From: an uncultured Bacilli bacterium
GTDB taxonomy: Bacteria > Bacillota_I > Bacilli_A > RF39 > UBA660
DNA: 61,921 nucleotides
Reading direction: 5' to 3'
Assembly: GCA_934130005.1 (NCBI GenBank)
Contig: CAKOXD010000008.1
Coordinates: 1 to 61,921, forward strand
The notes beneath the pieces are model-generated. The model did no database searches, was not told where the DNA came from, and saw only the letters and a program-made list of their open reading frames with translations. Shown in pieces: positions 51,188-59,967 of the stretch (position 1 is its first letter; each line of letters starts with the position of its first letter). A program made the position numbers and the translations under genes.

Positions 51188-51927
51188 TGAAAAAAGAAGC
51201 AGCAATAACAGTAAAAAATTTACATATAAGTTATAGAGGACTTAAAAAATTTTCAATTAAAAGATCACTTTTTAAAGGTAAAAAAAATTCAAAAGAAATA
51301 TTTGAAGCAGTAAAAGGTATATCATTTGAAGTTGAAAAAGGTAAGATTTTAGGTTTTATAGGAAAAAATGGTAGTGGAAAATCTACAACTTTAAGGGCAC
51401 TTGCTGGTATATTTTCACCAGATAAAGGTTCAATTAATTTACATGGTAATAGTGTATCACTTTTATCAATAGGTGTAGGATTTCAACCTAAATTAACAGG
51501 ATATGAAAATATATATTTATCAGGAATGCTACTTGGATTTTCTGAATCTCAAATAAAAGCAAAAGAAAAAGAAATAATAGAATTTGCTGATATAGGAGAT
51601 TTTATATATAAACCTGTTAAAACCTATTCTTCTGGTATGCATTCCAAATTAGCATTTGCTATAACAGCTATTTTAGAAACAGATATTATGCTTATAGATG
51701 AAGTGTTAAGTGTAGGAGATGCAGCATTTAAAGAAAAAAGCTATAATAAAATGAAAGAATTAATTAGTGATGAAAATAGAACAGTTGTAATAGTTTCTCA
51801 TAGTTTAGATACAATAAAAAATTTATGTAATGAAGTTTTATGGTTACATAATGGAGAAATAAAAATGATGGGTGAACCAGAAAAAGTAATAGAAGAATAT
51901 AAAAAATTTATGGAAACAAAAGCTTAA
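51187..51927 (+). CDS. tagH: ABC exporter ATPase for polysaccharide/teichoic acid
   Basis: 246 residues, TagH/Wzt-type: a long first strand loop (RSLFKGKKNSKEIFEAVKGIS), Walker A IGKNGSGKST, signature YSSGMHSKLAFA, Walker B MLIDEVLSVGD and the H-loop VSHS. It lacks the C-terminal extension of B. subtilis TagH or carbohydrate-binding Wzt domain, so polymer choice lies elsewhere. The start overlaps the permease stop, coupled by GGTGAT. Confidence 0.92.
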   Translation: MKKEAAITVKNLHISYRGLKKFSIKRSLFKGKKNSKEIFEAVKGISFEVEKGKILGFIGKNGSGKSTTLRALAGIFSPDKGSINLHGNSVSLLSIGVGFQPKLTGYENIYLSGMLLGFSESQIKAKEKEIIEFADIGDFIYKPVKTYSSGMHSKLAFAITAILETDIMLIDEVLSVGDAAFKEKSYNKMKELISDENRTVVIVSHSLDTIKNLCNEVLWLHNGEIKMMGEPEKVIEEYKKFMETKA

Positions 51928-51943
51928 TAAAAGCTTTTTTTAA
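51918..51943. terminator. Terminator between tagH and rodA
   Basis: 8-bp stem aaaagctt/aagctttt (51918-51925, 51931-51938), aataa loop, T-run. The flank on the left is not A-rich enough to be strong for rodA. Confidence 0.7.
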
Positions 51944-53064
51944 TTTGTATATTTTAAATTTTCATTTGATATATTAAAAATAATTCCAAGCATAATCATA
52001 TAACTTATTAAGCTAGATCCACCATAGCTTATAAATGGAAGAGTAATACCTGTAATAGGCATTAGCCCATAAGTCATTCCTATATTTTGAAATTGTTGAT
52101 ATATAAGCATCCCAACAATTCCACTAATTACATATTTATTAATATTGTTATTTGTTTTAATAGCTATATTTATCAATTTTATATCAAAGAAAGCAATTAA
52201 TATAAAAAGAAATAAACATCCTAGTAATCCAAAATTACTTGCAAAAACAGCAAATATAAAATCAGTTTGTGGTTCTGGAAAGTAAAGAGGTGTATTATTT
52301 ATTCCATGACCAAATATAAAAGATGTTCCAATTGCTATAATCCCATTAGAAAGCTGATATCCACTTTTATTTGACCAATCAAGTAATCTATCTACTCTAA
52401 GAAAAAAAGATGTTCCAAATATTTTTATAAATAAGTCTTGGTTTAAAAAATAAGTTGCTAAAACAAAAGCTAAAATAGACATTAAAATTACTATAAAAAT
52501 AATAAACCATCTATATCTTATACCAGAGATAAAAAGCATTACTAAGGTTATTAAAAGGTATATTAAAACAACACCAGTATCTGGTTCTAAAAAAGTTAAT
52601 ATGCTAGGTATTAATACAATTAAAAATACCTTTAATAAAAAAATAAATTCTTCTTTTATAGATGGATTAGAATAATTATTGTTAAAATTATCAATCATTT
52701 TACTTAGTGTTAAAATGAGAATTATTTTCATAAATTCACTTGGTTGAAATGTACCCAATTTTGGAATATTAAACCAACATTTTGCATTATTTATTTCACT
52801 TCCAAATATAAGAAGTAAAAACAAACTTATATTTCCTAATATATATAAAATCCATACATATTTATATATATTTTTGTTATTTATTTTCATTATTAAAAAT
52901 ATAAAAACAAAACCTATAATATACCAAAATAATTGTCTATAGACTAAATTATTCATTGATTTATCAAGTAAGCTTTGAGCACTATATATCGATATTAAAC
53001 TAATAAATATAAATAAAAAAATTGGTATAACAAGATATTTATCCACTTTATATTTTTCTAGCAT
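51940..53064 (-). CDS. rodA: SEDS peptidoglycan glycosyltransferase RodA/FtsW
   Basis: 374 residues, ten transmembrane helices. SEDS motifs: FQPSEFMKI, LEPDTGVVLIY, then PEPQTDFIFAVFASNFGLLG (RodA-like) and ITGITLPFISYGGSSL. The conserved Asp in the TM7-8 loop region fits a lipid II polymerase. It acts with a class B PBP (not in this window) in elongation. GTG-free ATG start with GGTGATAAT upstream. RodA is favoured over FtsW by the PEPQTDFIFA form; no mre genes are near. Confidence 0.9.
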   Translation of the reverse strand: MLEKYKVDKYLVIPIFLFIFISLISIYSAQSLLDKSMNNLVYRQLFWYIIGFVFIFLIMKINNKNIYKYVWILYILGNISLFLLLIFGSEINNAKCWFNIPKLGTFQPSEFMKIILILTLSKMIDNFNNNYSNPSIKEEFIFLLKVFLIVLIPSILTFLEPDTGVVLIYLLITLVMLFISGIRYRWFIIFIVILMSILAFVLATYFLNQDLFIKIFGTSFFLRVDRLLDWSNKSGYQLSNGIIAIGTSFIFGHGINNTPLYFPEPQTDFIFAVFASNFGLLGCLFLFILIAFFDIKLINIAIKTNNNINKYVISGIVGMLIYQQFQNIGMTYGLMPITGITLPFISYGGSSLISYMIMLGIIFNISNENLKYTN

Positions 53065-53157
53065 ATTATCACCATTATTATAATATACAAAAAAAATATA
53101 TATATAATTAATTTACCTAAATTAGACAATATATGTTATAATAAAATTGGTGATAGT

Positions 53158-53604
53158 ATGAAAATAATAAAAACACTATTTGTTATTGTATGGATGAGTG
53201 TAATATTTATGTTTTCAAATCAACCTTCTAATGAATCAAGTAAATTAAGTGATGGATTAATATTAAAAACAGTAAGAATAATTGAAAAAATTAATCATAA
53301 ACAATATAGTGATGAAGAAATATTAAAAAAATTTGTAAAACCAGTTAGAAAAATGGCTCATTTTACAATATATTTAATATTAGGAATATTAGTCTTTTGT
53401 GCAATAGATGAATACAATATAAAAAATATATTGGTTGTTAGTATTTTAATTTGTTTTTTATACTCACTAACTGATGAGATACATCAATTATTTGTAGTAG
53501 GAAGGAGTGGAAGTTTAATAGATTGTTTAATTGATCTTACAGGTAGTAGTTTAGGAATAATTATATTAAGTATAAAAAGGAGAAATAAAAATGAAGAAGT
53601 TTAG
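53158..53604 (+). CDS. VanZ-like family membrane protein
   Basis: 148 residues, four transmembrane helices. VanZ pattern: FSNQPSNESS after TM1, KMAHFTIYLILG, LTDEIHQLFVVGRSGSLIDCLIDLTGS. VanZ gives low-level teicoplanin resistance in enterococci; the general role is unknown. Extended -10 TGT-TATAAT at 53134-53142 and GGTGAT at the start. The next gene overlaps its end by 14 nt. Confidence 0.92.
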   Translation: MKIIKTLFVIVWMSVIFMFSNQPSNESSKLSDGLILKTVRIIEKINHKQYSDEEILKKFVKPVRKMAHFTIYLILGILVFCAIDEYNIKNILVVSILICFLYSLTDEIHQLFVVGRSGSLIDCLIDLTGSSLGIIILSIKRRNKNEEV

Positions 53605-54589
53605 TATAATATTTTTAGTTATTATGTTATGTATTATAACAGGATGTGGATGTAATAAAAAAGATAAAAAAGAAGAAAAAAAAGAGGTAAAAAAAGAAGT
53701 AAAACAAGAAGTAAAAAAATTACAAATCATAAATGAAAATTCAAATTCAAGGCCATATGCAGTAGTTATTAATAATATAAATGTAGCCCGTAAAGCTCAA
53801 ACGGGTATTGGTGATGCTCAAGTAGTATATGAAGTGCTTGCAGAAGGTGGAATTACTCGTTTTGTCGCAGTTTTTAAAGATAAAGATACGAGTCAAATTG
53901 GAACTGTAAGAAGTGCGAGACATAATTTTTTAGATATTGCTTTTGAATATGATGCAATTTTTGTACACTTTGGCGGAAGCGTTTATGCATATGATGATAT
54001 AAAAAAACTAGGTGTTAATGATATAGATGGTATGAATTCAAAATCATTTTGGAGAGAAAATCCTTATAAATTAGCAAGTGAACATACTGCCTATACAAGT
54101 TTAGTTAAATTAAAAAATGAAGCTAGTAATAAATATAAAACAACAACAAGTACTAAATGGCCACTTAATTATTCAACTGATGAAATTAATTTAGATGGAA
54201 TATCTGCTACTAGTATAGAAGTACCTTTTTCAAATTATACAAAAAATTCATATATATATGATTCTGAAACTAAAATGTATAAAAGATATGTAAATGGTAG
54301 TGAACATGTTGATATGAAAACTAAAAAACAATATAGTTTTAAAAATATTATAATTGCTAGAATGAATTTTAGTTATACTGATAGTAATTACTATTTAGAT
54401 ATTAAAGATGTTGGCAGTGGAAGTGGTTATTATATAACAAATGGAAAGGCTATAGAAATAACTTGGTCAAAACAAGATAGAAAAAACAAAACAATTTATA
54501 AAGATAAAAATGGTAATGAGATTAAATTAAATGATGGAAATACATTTATTGAATATCAACCAACTAATCAAAAAACAACAATAAAATAA
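53591..54589 (+). CDS. DUF3048 (YerB-like) lipoprotein
   Basis: 332 residues. Lipobox ITGC, Cys-Gly-Cys, then a Lys/Glu linker (about 25-45, KKEEKKEVKKEVKQEVKK). The DUF3048 domain has SRPYAVVINNI, QTGIGDAQVVYEVLAEGGITRF, GTVRSARHNF and FVHFGGS. The C-terminal DUF3048_C part is also present (GNTFIEYQPT at the end). In B. subtilis YerB is extracytoplasmic, role unknown. Co-transcribed with the VanZ gene. Confidence 0.92.
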   Translation: MKKFSIIFLVIMLCIITGCGCNKKDKKEEKKEVKKEVKQEVKKLQIINENSNSRPYAVVINNINVARKAQTGIGDAQVVYEVLAEGGITRFVAVFKDKDTSQIGTVRSARHNFLDIAFEYDAIFVHFGGSVYAYDDIKKLGVNDIDGMNSKSFWRENPYKLASEHTAYTSLVKLKNEASNKYKTTTSTKWPLNYSTDEINLDGISATSIEVPFSNYTKNSYIYDSETKMYKRYVNGSEHVDMKTKKQYSFKNIIIARMNFSYTDSNYYLDIKDVGSGSGYYITNGKAIEITWSKQDRKNKTIYKDKNGNEIKLNDGNTFIEYQPTNQKTTIK

Positions 54590-54613
54590 TAGCTTTAACT
54601 ATTATTTTTTTTA
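54584..54613. terminator. Bidirectional terminator between DUF3048 and cysE
   Basis: 9-bp stem aaataatag/ctattattt (54584-54592, 54599-54607), loop ctttaa. It holds the DUF3048 stop in the left arm and the cysE stop in its loop region, with T-run to the right; its stem sequence is the same as that behind ezrA. Confidence 0.7.
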
Positions 54614-55113
54614 TCAGCATAATTTCCAATAAACGTTGTATTTTTTTTTAAATCTTTTACAACTACACTACCAGCTCCTATTTTTACATTATCTTCTATA
54701 TTTATTGGTCCTAAGATAATAGAACCAGCTCCTATCATTACATTAGAACCTATATTAGGATGTCTTTTATATTTATCTTTACCAGTTCCGCCTAATGTAA
54801 CAGAATGATATATTGTACAGTTATTACCTATTACTGCTGTTTCTCCAATAACTATACCAGCACCATGATCTATAAATAAATTTTTACCTATACTAGCACC
54901 TGGATGAATTTCAATAAGCGTAAAAAATCTTGAAATTTGTGATATTAATCTTGCTATAAAGAATAATTTATGTTTATAAAAGAAATGAGAAATTCTATAA
55001 AATACTAAAGCATGAAAACCAGGATATAATAAAAATACTTCTATTAAGCTTTTGCAAGCAGGATCGTGTTTTTTAATATTTAAAGCATCACTATATAAAT
55101 TTTTAAAGAACAT
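54595..55113 (-). CDS. cysE: Serine O-acetyltransferase
   Basis: 172 residues, EpsC/CysE short type. Helical N-part (DPACKSLIEVFLLYPGFHALVFYRISHFFY), then left-handed beta-helix: IHPGASIG, FIDHGAGIVIGETAVIG, IYHSVTLGGTGK. Makes O-acetylserine for cysteine; no cysK nearby. The ATG at 55113 has AGGAGGAGTTTAT; a longer frame (from 55185) overlaps the divergent promoter region. The end is shortened: the usual 'GVPAK' is NYADK, so the C-tail that binds CysK seems missing. Confidence 0.9.
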   Translation of the reverse strand: MFFKNLYSDALNIKKHDPACKSLIEVFLLYPGFHALVFYRISHFFYKHKLFFIARLISQISRFFTLIEIHPGASIGKNLFIDHGAGIVIGETAVIGNNCTIYHSVTLGGTGKDKYKRHPNIGSNVMIGAGSIILGPINIEDNVKIGAGSVVVKDLKKNTTFIGNYADKKNNS

Positions 55114-55177
55114 ATAAACTCCTCCTACTATAATATAAATAAATTTTGATATCTTGTGTGTATTATAATCTAAAATG

Positions 55178-55186
55178 TGATACAAT
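55178..55186 (+). promoter_or_regulatory. Extended -10 promoter of pcrA
   Basis: TGA-TACAAT, 16 bp before the pcrA start with GGTGAT between. Confidence 0.5.
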
Positions 55187-55201
55187 GTATTTGGTGATAA
55201 G

Positions 55202-57280
55202 ATGGATTTAGATACACTAAATAGCGAACAAAGAAAAGCGGTAGAAACAACAGAAGGACCTTTACTTGTAATAGCAGGAGCTGGTAGTGGTAAAACAAGA
55301 GTTTTAACAACTAGAATTGCTTATTTAATAGAAAAATTACATGTTAGTCCTTATAATATATTAGCAATTACTTTTACAAATAAAGCGGCTAAAGAAATGA
55401 AAGAAAGAGTTATAAAATTAATTGGTGATTCTTTTTATGGAATGCAAATATCTACGTTTCATTCATTTGGACTTTCTATTATAAAAAAATACTATAATTT
55501 AATTGGATATACATCTACTTTTACTATTATAGATAGTGATGATTCATTAACAATAATAAAAAAAATAATAAAAGATTTAAATTTAGATCCTAAAATATAT
55601 AATCCTAAAGCTATAAAAAATAGAATAAGTAGTGCTAAAAATGAATTATTAAATCCAGATAGTTATAGTAAATATGCTAATTCAGATTTTGAAGAAAAAG
55701 TAGTTGATATATATAGAAGATATGAAGATAAGTTATTAAGTAATAATTCTGTTGATTTCGATGATTTACTTATGTTACCTATAGAAATACTTAAAAATAA
55801 TAAAGAGGTTTTAGAAGAATATCAAGAAAGATTTAAATATGTTTTAATAGATGAATATCAAGATACAAATGAGGCACAATATATATTAACTAAATTGATA
55901 AGTGATAAATATAAAAATATATGTGTCGTAGGTGATGAATCACAATCAATTTATTCATTTAGGGGAGCTAATTATAAAAATATTTTAAATTTTGAAAAAG
56001 ATTATAAAAATACAAAAACAATTCTTTTAGAAGAAAATTATAGATCAACAAAATATATATTAAATGCTGCAAATGATATTATAAAAAATAATGTTAATAA
56101 AAAAGATAAGAATTTATGGACATCAAATAGTGATGGAAATAAAATAAAATATTATAAAGCTTTAAATGAAAAAGATGAAGCATATCATGTTACAAAAGAA
56201 ATAAAAGAATTGATTATAAATGGTGTTAAAAAAAGTGAGATAGCAGTTTTATATAGAACTAATGCTCAATCTAGAAATATGGAAGAAGCTTTGTTAAAAG
56301 AAAATATTCCATATAAAGTAGTAGGAAGCTTTTTCTTCTATAAAAGAAAAGAAATTAAAGATTTAATATCTTATTTAAAACTTATTTATAATAATAGTGA
56401 TGATACAAGCTTAATTAGAGTAATAAACGTACCTAAAAGAGGAATAGGTGCTAAAACAATAGAAAACCTTGAAATACTTGCAAATAGTCAAAATATAAGT
56501 ATGTATGATGCTATAAGTAAAGGAAAAGAATTAGAATTTAAAAAATTAATTGAAGAATTAAAAGAAGCAGAAAAAAATTTATCTCTTACAGAACTTATAG
56601 ATTTAATATTAGATAAAACTGGTATAAAAGAAGAACTAAAATCAGAAAAATCATTAGAAGCTGATATAAGACTTGAAAATTTGGAAGAATTTAAATCAAT
56701 TACTAAAAATTTTGAGGAAAGATATGGTATAATATCATTACAAGCATTTCTAGATGAAATAAGTCTTGTAGCTGATATAGAAGAACATAATAATAATAAT
56801 GATTTAATAACTCTTATGACTGTTCATTCAGCTAAAGGACTTGAATTTGATAATGTATTTATAATTGGTCTAGAAGAGGGATTATTTCCACATACTAATT
56901 CTTTAATGAGTCATGAAGAAATAGAAGAGGAAAGAAGACTTATTTATGTGGCAATCACAAGAGCTAAGAAGAGATTAGAACTTGTAAATGCTAAAAAAAG
57001 GGTTATTTATGGTAATGAAAGTAATAATTTACCTAGTAGATTTATAAATGAAATAAATAAAGATAATATTGAAGAAGAGAAGGATATAAATTCAAAAATA
57101 GAAAAAGAAGATTACATTGATCAAAATGCTAGTTATAAGCTTGGAGATAAAGTAGAACATGATATTTATGGAATTGGTATAATAGTTAGTATAAAAGATA
57201 AAACCATTGATGTTGCTTTTAAACAAGAATATGGTATAAAAACGTTTATTAAAGGTCATAAAGTAATAAGAAAGGTGTGA
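55202..57280 (+). CDS. pcrA: ATP-dependent DNA helicase PcrA (UvrD family)
   Basis: 692 residues. Motifs in order: Q-motif LNSEQRKAV, Walker A AGAGSGKTR (about 25-33), FTNKAAKEM, DEYQDTN, GDESQSIYSFRGA, ENYRST, TVHSAKGLEFDNVF, VAITRAKKRL. The C-terminal Tudor-like domain (GDKVEHDIYGIGIIV) that binds RNA polymerase is kept. Used in repair, replication restart and plasmid rolling-circle replication. GGTGAT ribosome site. No ligase gene follows. Confidence 0.96.
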   Translation: MDLDTLNSEQRKAVETTEGPLLVIAGAGSGKTRVLTTRIAYLIEKLHVSPYNILAITFTNKAAKEMKERVIKLIGDSFYGMQISTFHSFGLSIIKKYYNLIGYTSTFTIIDSDDSLTIIKKIIKDLNLDPKIYNPKAIKNRISSAKNELLNPDSYSKYANSDFEEKVVDIYRRYEDKLLSNNSVDFDDLLMLPIEILKNNKEVLEEYQERFKYVLIDEYQDTNEAQYILTKLISDKYKNICVVGDESQSIYSFRGANYKNILNFEKDYKNTKTILLEENYRSTKYILNAANDIIKNNVNKKDKNLWTSNSDGNKIKYYKALNEKDEAYHVTKEIKELIINGVKKSEIAVLYRTNAQSRNMEEALLKENIPYKVVGSFFFYKRKEIKDLISYLKLIYNNSDDTSLIRVINVPKRGIGAKTIENLEILANSQNISMYDAISKGKELEFKKLIEELKEAEKNLSLTELIDLILDKTGIKEELKSEKSLEADIRLENLEEFKSITKNFEERYGIISLQAFLDEISLVADIEEHNNNNDLITLMTVHSAKGLEFDNVFIIGLEEGLFPHTNSLMSHEEIEEERRLIYVAITRAKKRLELVNAKKRVIYGNESNNLPSRFINEINKDNIEEEKDINSKIEKEDYIDQNASYKLGDKVEHDIYGIGIIVSIKDKTIDVAFKQEYGIKTFIKGHKVIRKV

Positions 57281-57284
57281 TGAT

Positions 57285-57440
57285 ATGACTTTAAATTTAT
57301 GGGATAATATTGTAAAGTTAAGTGATAAATTTAGAGAATTTATAATAAATAATAATGGACCAGTATTAATGATAGCTTTATTTTTAATAGGCTTATTAGT
57401 ATTTACATTAACATGGAACGCTTTACATAAAAATGACTAA
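57285..57440 (+). CDS. 51-residue single-pass membrane protein
   Basis: A short gene directly behind pcrA: MTLNLWDNIVKLSDKF, then a polar linker NNNGP, one transmembrane helix (about 26-45, VLMIALFLIGLLVFTLTW) and a short basic tail. It follows the pcrA stop by 4 nt, with GGTGTGATGAT as ribosome site, and codon use fits the region. Not recognised. Confidence 0.55.
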   Translation: MTLNLWDNIVKLSDKFREFIINNNGPVLMIALFLIGLLVFTLTWNALHKND

Positions 57441-57443
57441 AAT

Positions 57444-57472
57444 TTTACAAAAATAAATATATGTGTTAGAAT
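57444..57472 (+). promoter_or_regulatory. Promoter of galU
   Basis: TTTACA (57444-57449), 17-bp spacer, TAGAAT (57467-57472). It begins 4 nt behind the small membrane protein gene. Confidence 0.5.
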
Positions 57473-57502
57473 ATGCTAAATTACTTTGAACGGAGGAATA
57501 AA

Positions 57503-58357
57503 ATGCAAGAAGTAAAAAAAGCAGTAGTAGCAGTAGCAGGTATGGGGACAAGATTTTTCCCAATAACAAAATCTTTTCCAAAAGAAATGTTACCAATAGT
57601 AGATAAACCAATTTTATCTTATATTTTAGATGAAGCAATCAATAGTGGTATAGAAGAGATAATTCTTATAATAAGTGATGAAAAAGAATTAATAAGAAAC
57701 TATTATGATAGAAATGAAAAACTTGAAAAATTACTTGAAGAAAGAAATAAATTAAATGAACTAGAAATAATTAGAAGTATTGTTCCTAGTAACATTAAAA
57801 TATCATATGTAGTTCAAGATAAACCACTTGGAACAGCATACGCTATTAATTTAGCAAAAGATTTTATAAATAATGAACCATTTGCTATTATATTTGGTGA
57901 TGATATTGTTGATTCTGAAGTACCTGTTTTAAAACAAATGTTAGAATATTATAAAAAATATGATTGTAATGTTTTTGCTGCTAAAGAAGTAGATAGAAGT
58001 ATTGTAAATAAATATGGTATATTAAAATATAAAGATTTTAATACCAAAGAAGTAGAATGTATAGTTGAAAAACCTAGTATAGAAGAAGCACCAAGTAATT
58101 TTGCTACTATAGGAAGATATATAGTAAAACCAGAAGTATTTGAAGAAATAAAAAATATTGAGCCTATTAAGGGTGAATATGTTCTTACTAGTGCATTTGA
58201 AAGAATGATGGCATATCAAAAATTTTATGCTTGTGAATTTGAAGGAAAACCATTTGATACAGGTAATAAATTAGAGTATATTGAAGCTACAATTAACTAT
58301 GCTTTAAAAAGTGAATATGGTGATAAAGTAAAAGAATTTATAAAGAAAAATATATAA
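57503..58357 (+). CDS. galU: UTP-glucose-1-phosphate uridylyltransferase
   Basis: 284 residues; forms UDP-glucose. Motifs VAGMGTRFFPITKSFPKEMLPI (nucleotide loop), then FGDDIV, EKPSIEEAPS and FDTGNK. Start at the ATG at 57503 with CGGAGG; a longer frame from 57473 lacks one. UDP-glucose would feed the diacylglycerol glucosyltransferase (17996-19222) and wall polymers. Confidence 0.95.
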   Translation: MQEVKKAVVAVAGMGTRFFPITKSFPKEMLPIVDKPILSYILDEAINSGIEEIILIISDEKELIRNYYDRNEKLEKLLEERNKLNELEIIRSIVPSNIKISYVVQDKPLGTAYAINLAKDFINNEPFAIIFGDDIVDSEVPVLKQMLEYYKKYDCNVFAAKEVDRSIVNKYGILKYKDFNTKEVECIVEKPSIEEAPSNFATIGRYIVKPEVFEEIKNIEPIKGEYVLTSAFERMMAYQKFYACEFEGKPFDTGNKLEYIEATINYALKSEYGDKVKEFIKKNI

Positions 58358-58418
58358 ATTCTTTTTCTTTACTAAATTATATATATATGTTAAAATGTTT
58401 ATATTGAGGGTGTGTAGT

Positions 58419-58940
58419 ATGGAAAAATATTTACCAGATATGTATAAAGAAAGTATATATAAAATTAACTATGATAAATTAAAGGAAATTGGAATAAAGT
58501 GTTTATTATTTGATTTAGATAATACAATTGTTCCTTTTAGAGAAAAAGAACCTAGAATAGAAACTAAAGAATTATTTTATAAATTAAAACAGAAAGGATT
58601 TAAAATTATAATTTTTTCAAATAGTCCTAAAATGAGATTGAATCCTTTTAAAGAAGAATTAAATGTTGATATATATGGAAGTGCTAAAAAACCATGCAGT
58701 AGAAGTTTTTATAATGTTTTAAAAAAATATAAATTTAATGAAAATGAAGTAGCAATCATAGGTGATCAAATATTAACTGATATAGTCGGGGGAAATAAAG
58801 TAGGAATAACAACAATTCTAACTACACCACTTGAAAGTAAAGATCCTTTTTGGACAAAACCAAATAGAATAAGAGAAAAAAGAATTATGCAAAAACTTAG
58901 AGATAAAAGCCTATTTAAAAAAGGAAAATATTATGAATAA
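58419..58940 (+). CDS. yqeG: YqeG-family HAD-IIIA phosphatase
   Basis: 173 residues. HAD motifs: FDLDNTIVPF (motif I), FSNSPKMR (II), CGxxxKP-type KKPCSRSF (III), IGDQILTDIVGGNKVGI (IV). Start at the ATG at 58419 (GAGGGTG upstream); a frame from 58395 is longer. Overlaps yqeH by 8 nt, the conserved YqeG-YqeH order of Bacilli. Confidence 0.92.
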   Translation: MEKYLPDMYKESIYKINYDKLKEIGIKCLLFDLDNTIVPFREKEPRIETKELFYKLKQKGFKIIIFSNSPKMRLNPFKEELNVDIYGSAKKPCSRSFYNVLKKYKFNENEVAIIGDQILTDIVGGNKVGITTILTTPLESKDPFWTKPNRIREKRIMQKLRDKSLFKKGKYYE

Positions 58941-59916
58941 ATGTATTGGTTGTGGAGCTTTATTACAAGATATAAAAAAAGATGATATTGGATATACCAA
59001 AAATATAAATTCTAAATATTGTGAAAGATGTTTTAGAATAAAAAATTATCATGATTATAAATTAGTAGATATAGATAATGATAATTATATATCAATATTA
59101 AAAAGTATAAATTTGACAAATGAATTAGTGATTTTAGTTGTTGATTTATTTAATATAGGAAAAGAATTAGAAGTTATAAGTAAATATATTAATAATAATA
59201 TTTTACTTGTATTAACTAAAAGAGATATATTACCTTTATCTATATATGACAATAATATAGAAGACTATTTTAATGATTATAAATTAAATATAATTGATAA
59301 AGTGATAATAAGTAGCAAAAATAATTATAATTTTGATTTACTTTATAAAAAAATATTAAAATATAAAACAGATAATATTTATGTTGTTGGATTTACAAAT
59401 GCTGGAAAGTCGACAATGATAAATAAATTAATTTATAATTATACAAATAATGATACAGAAATAACTACAAGTTATTTAAGATCTACTACTTTAAATAAAA
59501 TAGAAATAAATTTTAATGATTTTAAATTAATTGATACACCAGGATTACTTGATAATGGTAATATAACTAATTATTTAGACTTAAAATATTTAGATAAAAT
59601 AATACCTAAACAAGAAATAAAACCACGTATTTATCAAATAAAATCAAAACAATCAATTATAGTTGATAAATTACTTAGAGTTGATGTAGATGAAAAAAAT
59701 ATACTAGTATTTTATATGTCAAATAAATTAGAATTTTTGAGGATATATAAGGATAGTAATAAATTGACTAATTTAAAAAAAAATATAATTGATGTAAGGC
59801 CTAACTTTGATATTGTAATAAATGGATTAGGTTTCATTAAAGTAAAGGAGAAAGCTAAAATAGTTATATATACTTTAGATAATGTTTTAGTTTATACAAG
59901 AAAAAGTTTGATTTAA
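58933..59916 (+). CDS. yqeH: Ribosome biogenesis GTPase YqeH
   Basis: 327 residues. N-terminal zinc finger with Cys4, Cys7, Cys30 and Cys33. Circularly permuted GTPase order: G4 (LTKRD) precedes G1 (GFTNAGKST) and G3 (DTPG). The C-terminal domain follows. It works in 30S assembly. The protein is a little shorter than B. subtilis YqeH (366). The C-terminal RNA-binding part is trimmed. Confidence 0.94.
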   Translation: MNKCIGCGALLQDIKKDDIGYTKNINSKYCERCFRIKNYHDYKLVDIDNDNYISILKSINLTNELVILVVDLFNIGKELEVISKYINNNILLVLTKRDILPLSIYDNNIEDYFNDYKLNIIDKVIISSKNNYNFDLLYKKILKYKTDNIYVVGFTNAGKSTMINKLIYNYTNNDTEITTSYLRSTTLNKIEINFNDFKLIDTPGLLDNGNITNYLDLKYLDKIIPKQEIKPRIYQIKSKQSIIVDKLLRVDVDEKNILVFYMSNKLEFLRIYKDSNKLTNLKKNIIDVRPNFDIVINGLGFIKVKEKAKIVIYTLDNVLVYTRKSLI

Positions 59917-59928
59917 CTTTTTTTTTTG
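59901..59928 (+). terminator. Terminator of yqeG-yqeH
   Basis: 8-bp stem aaaaagtt/aacttttt (59901-59908, 59915-59922), loop tgattt, T-run; the stop is at the right arm. Confidence 0.7.
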
Positions 59929-59967
59929 ATAAAAAAAAGGTATAATTAATATAATAGGAGTGGTAAT

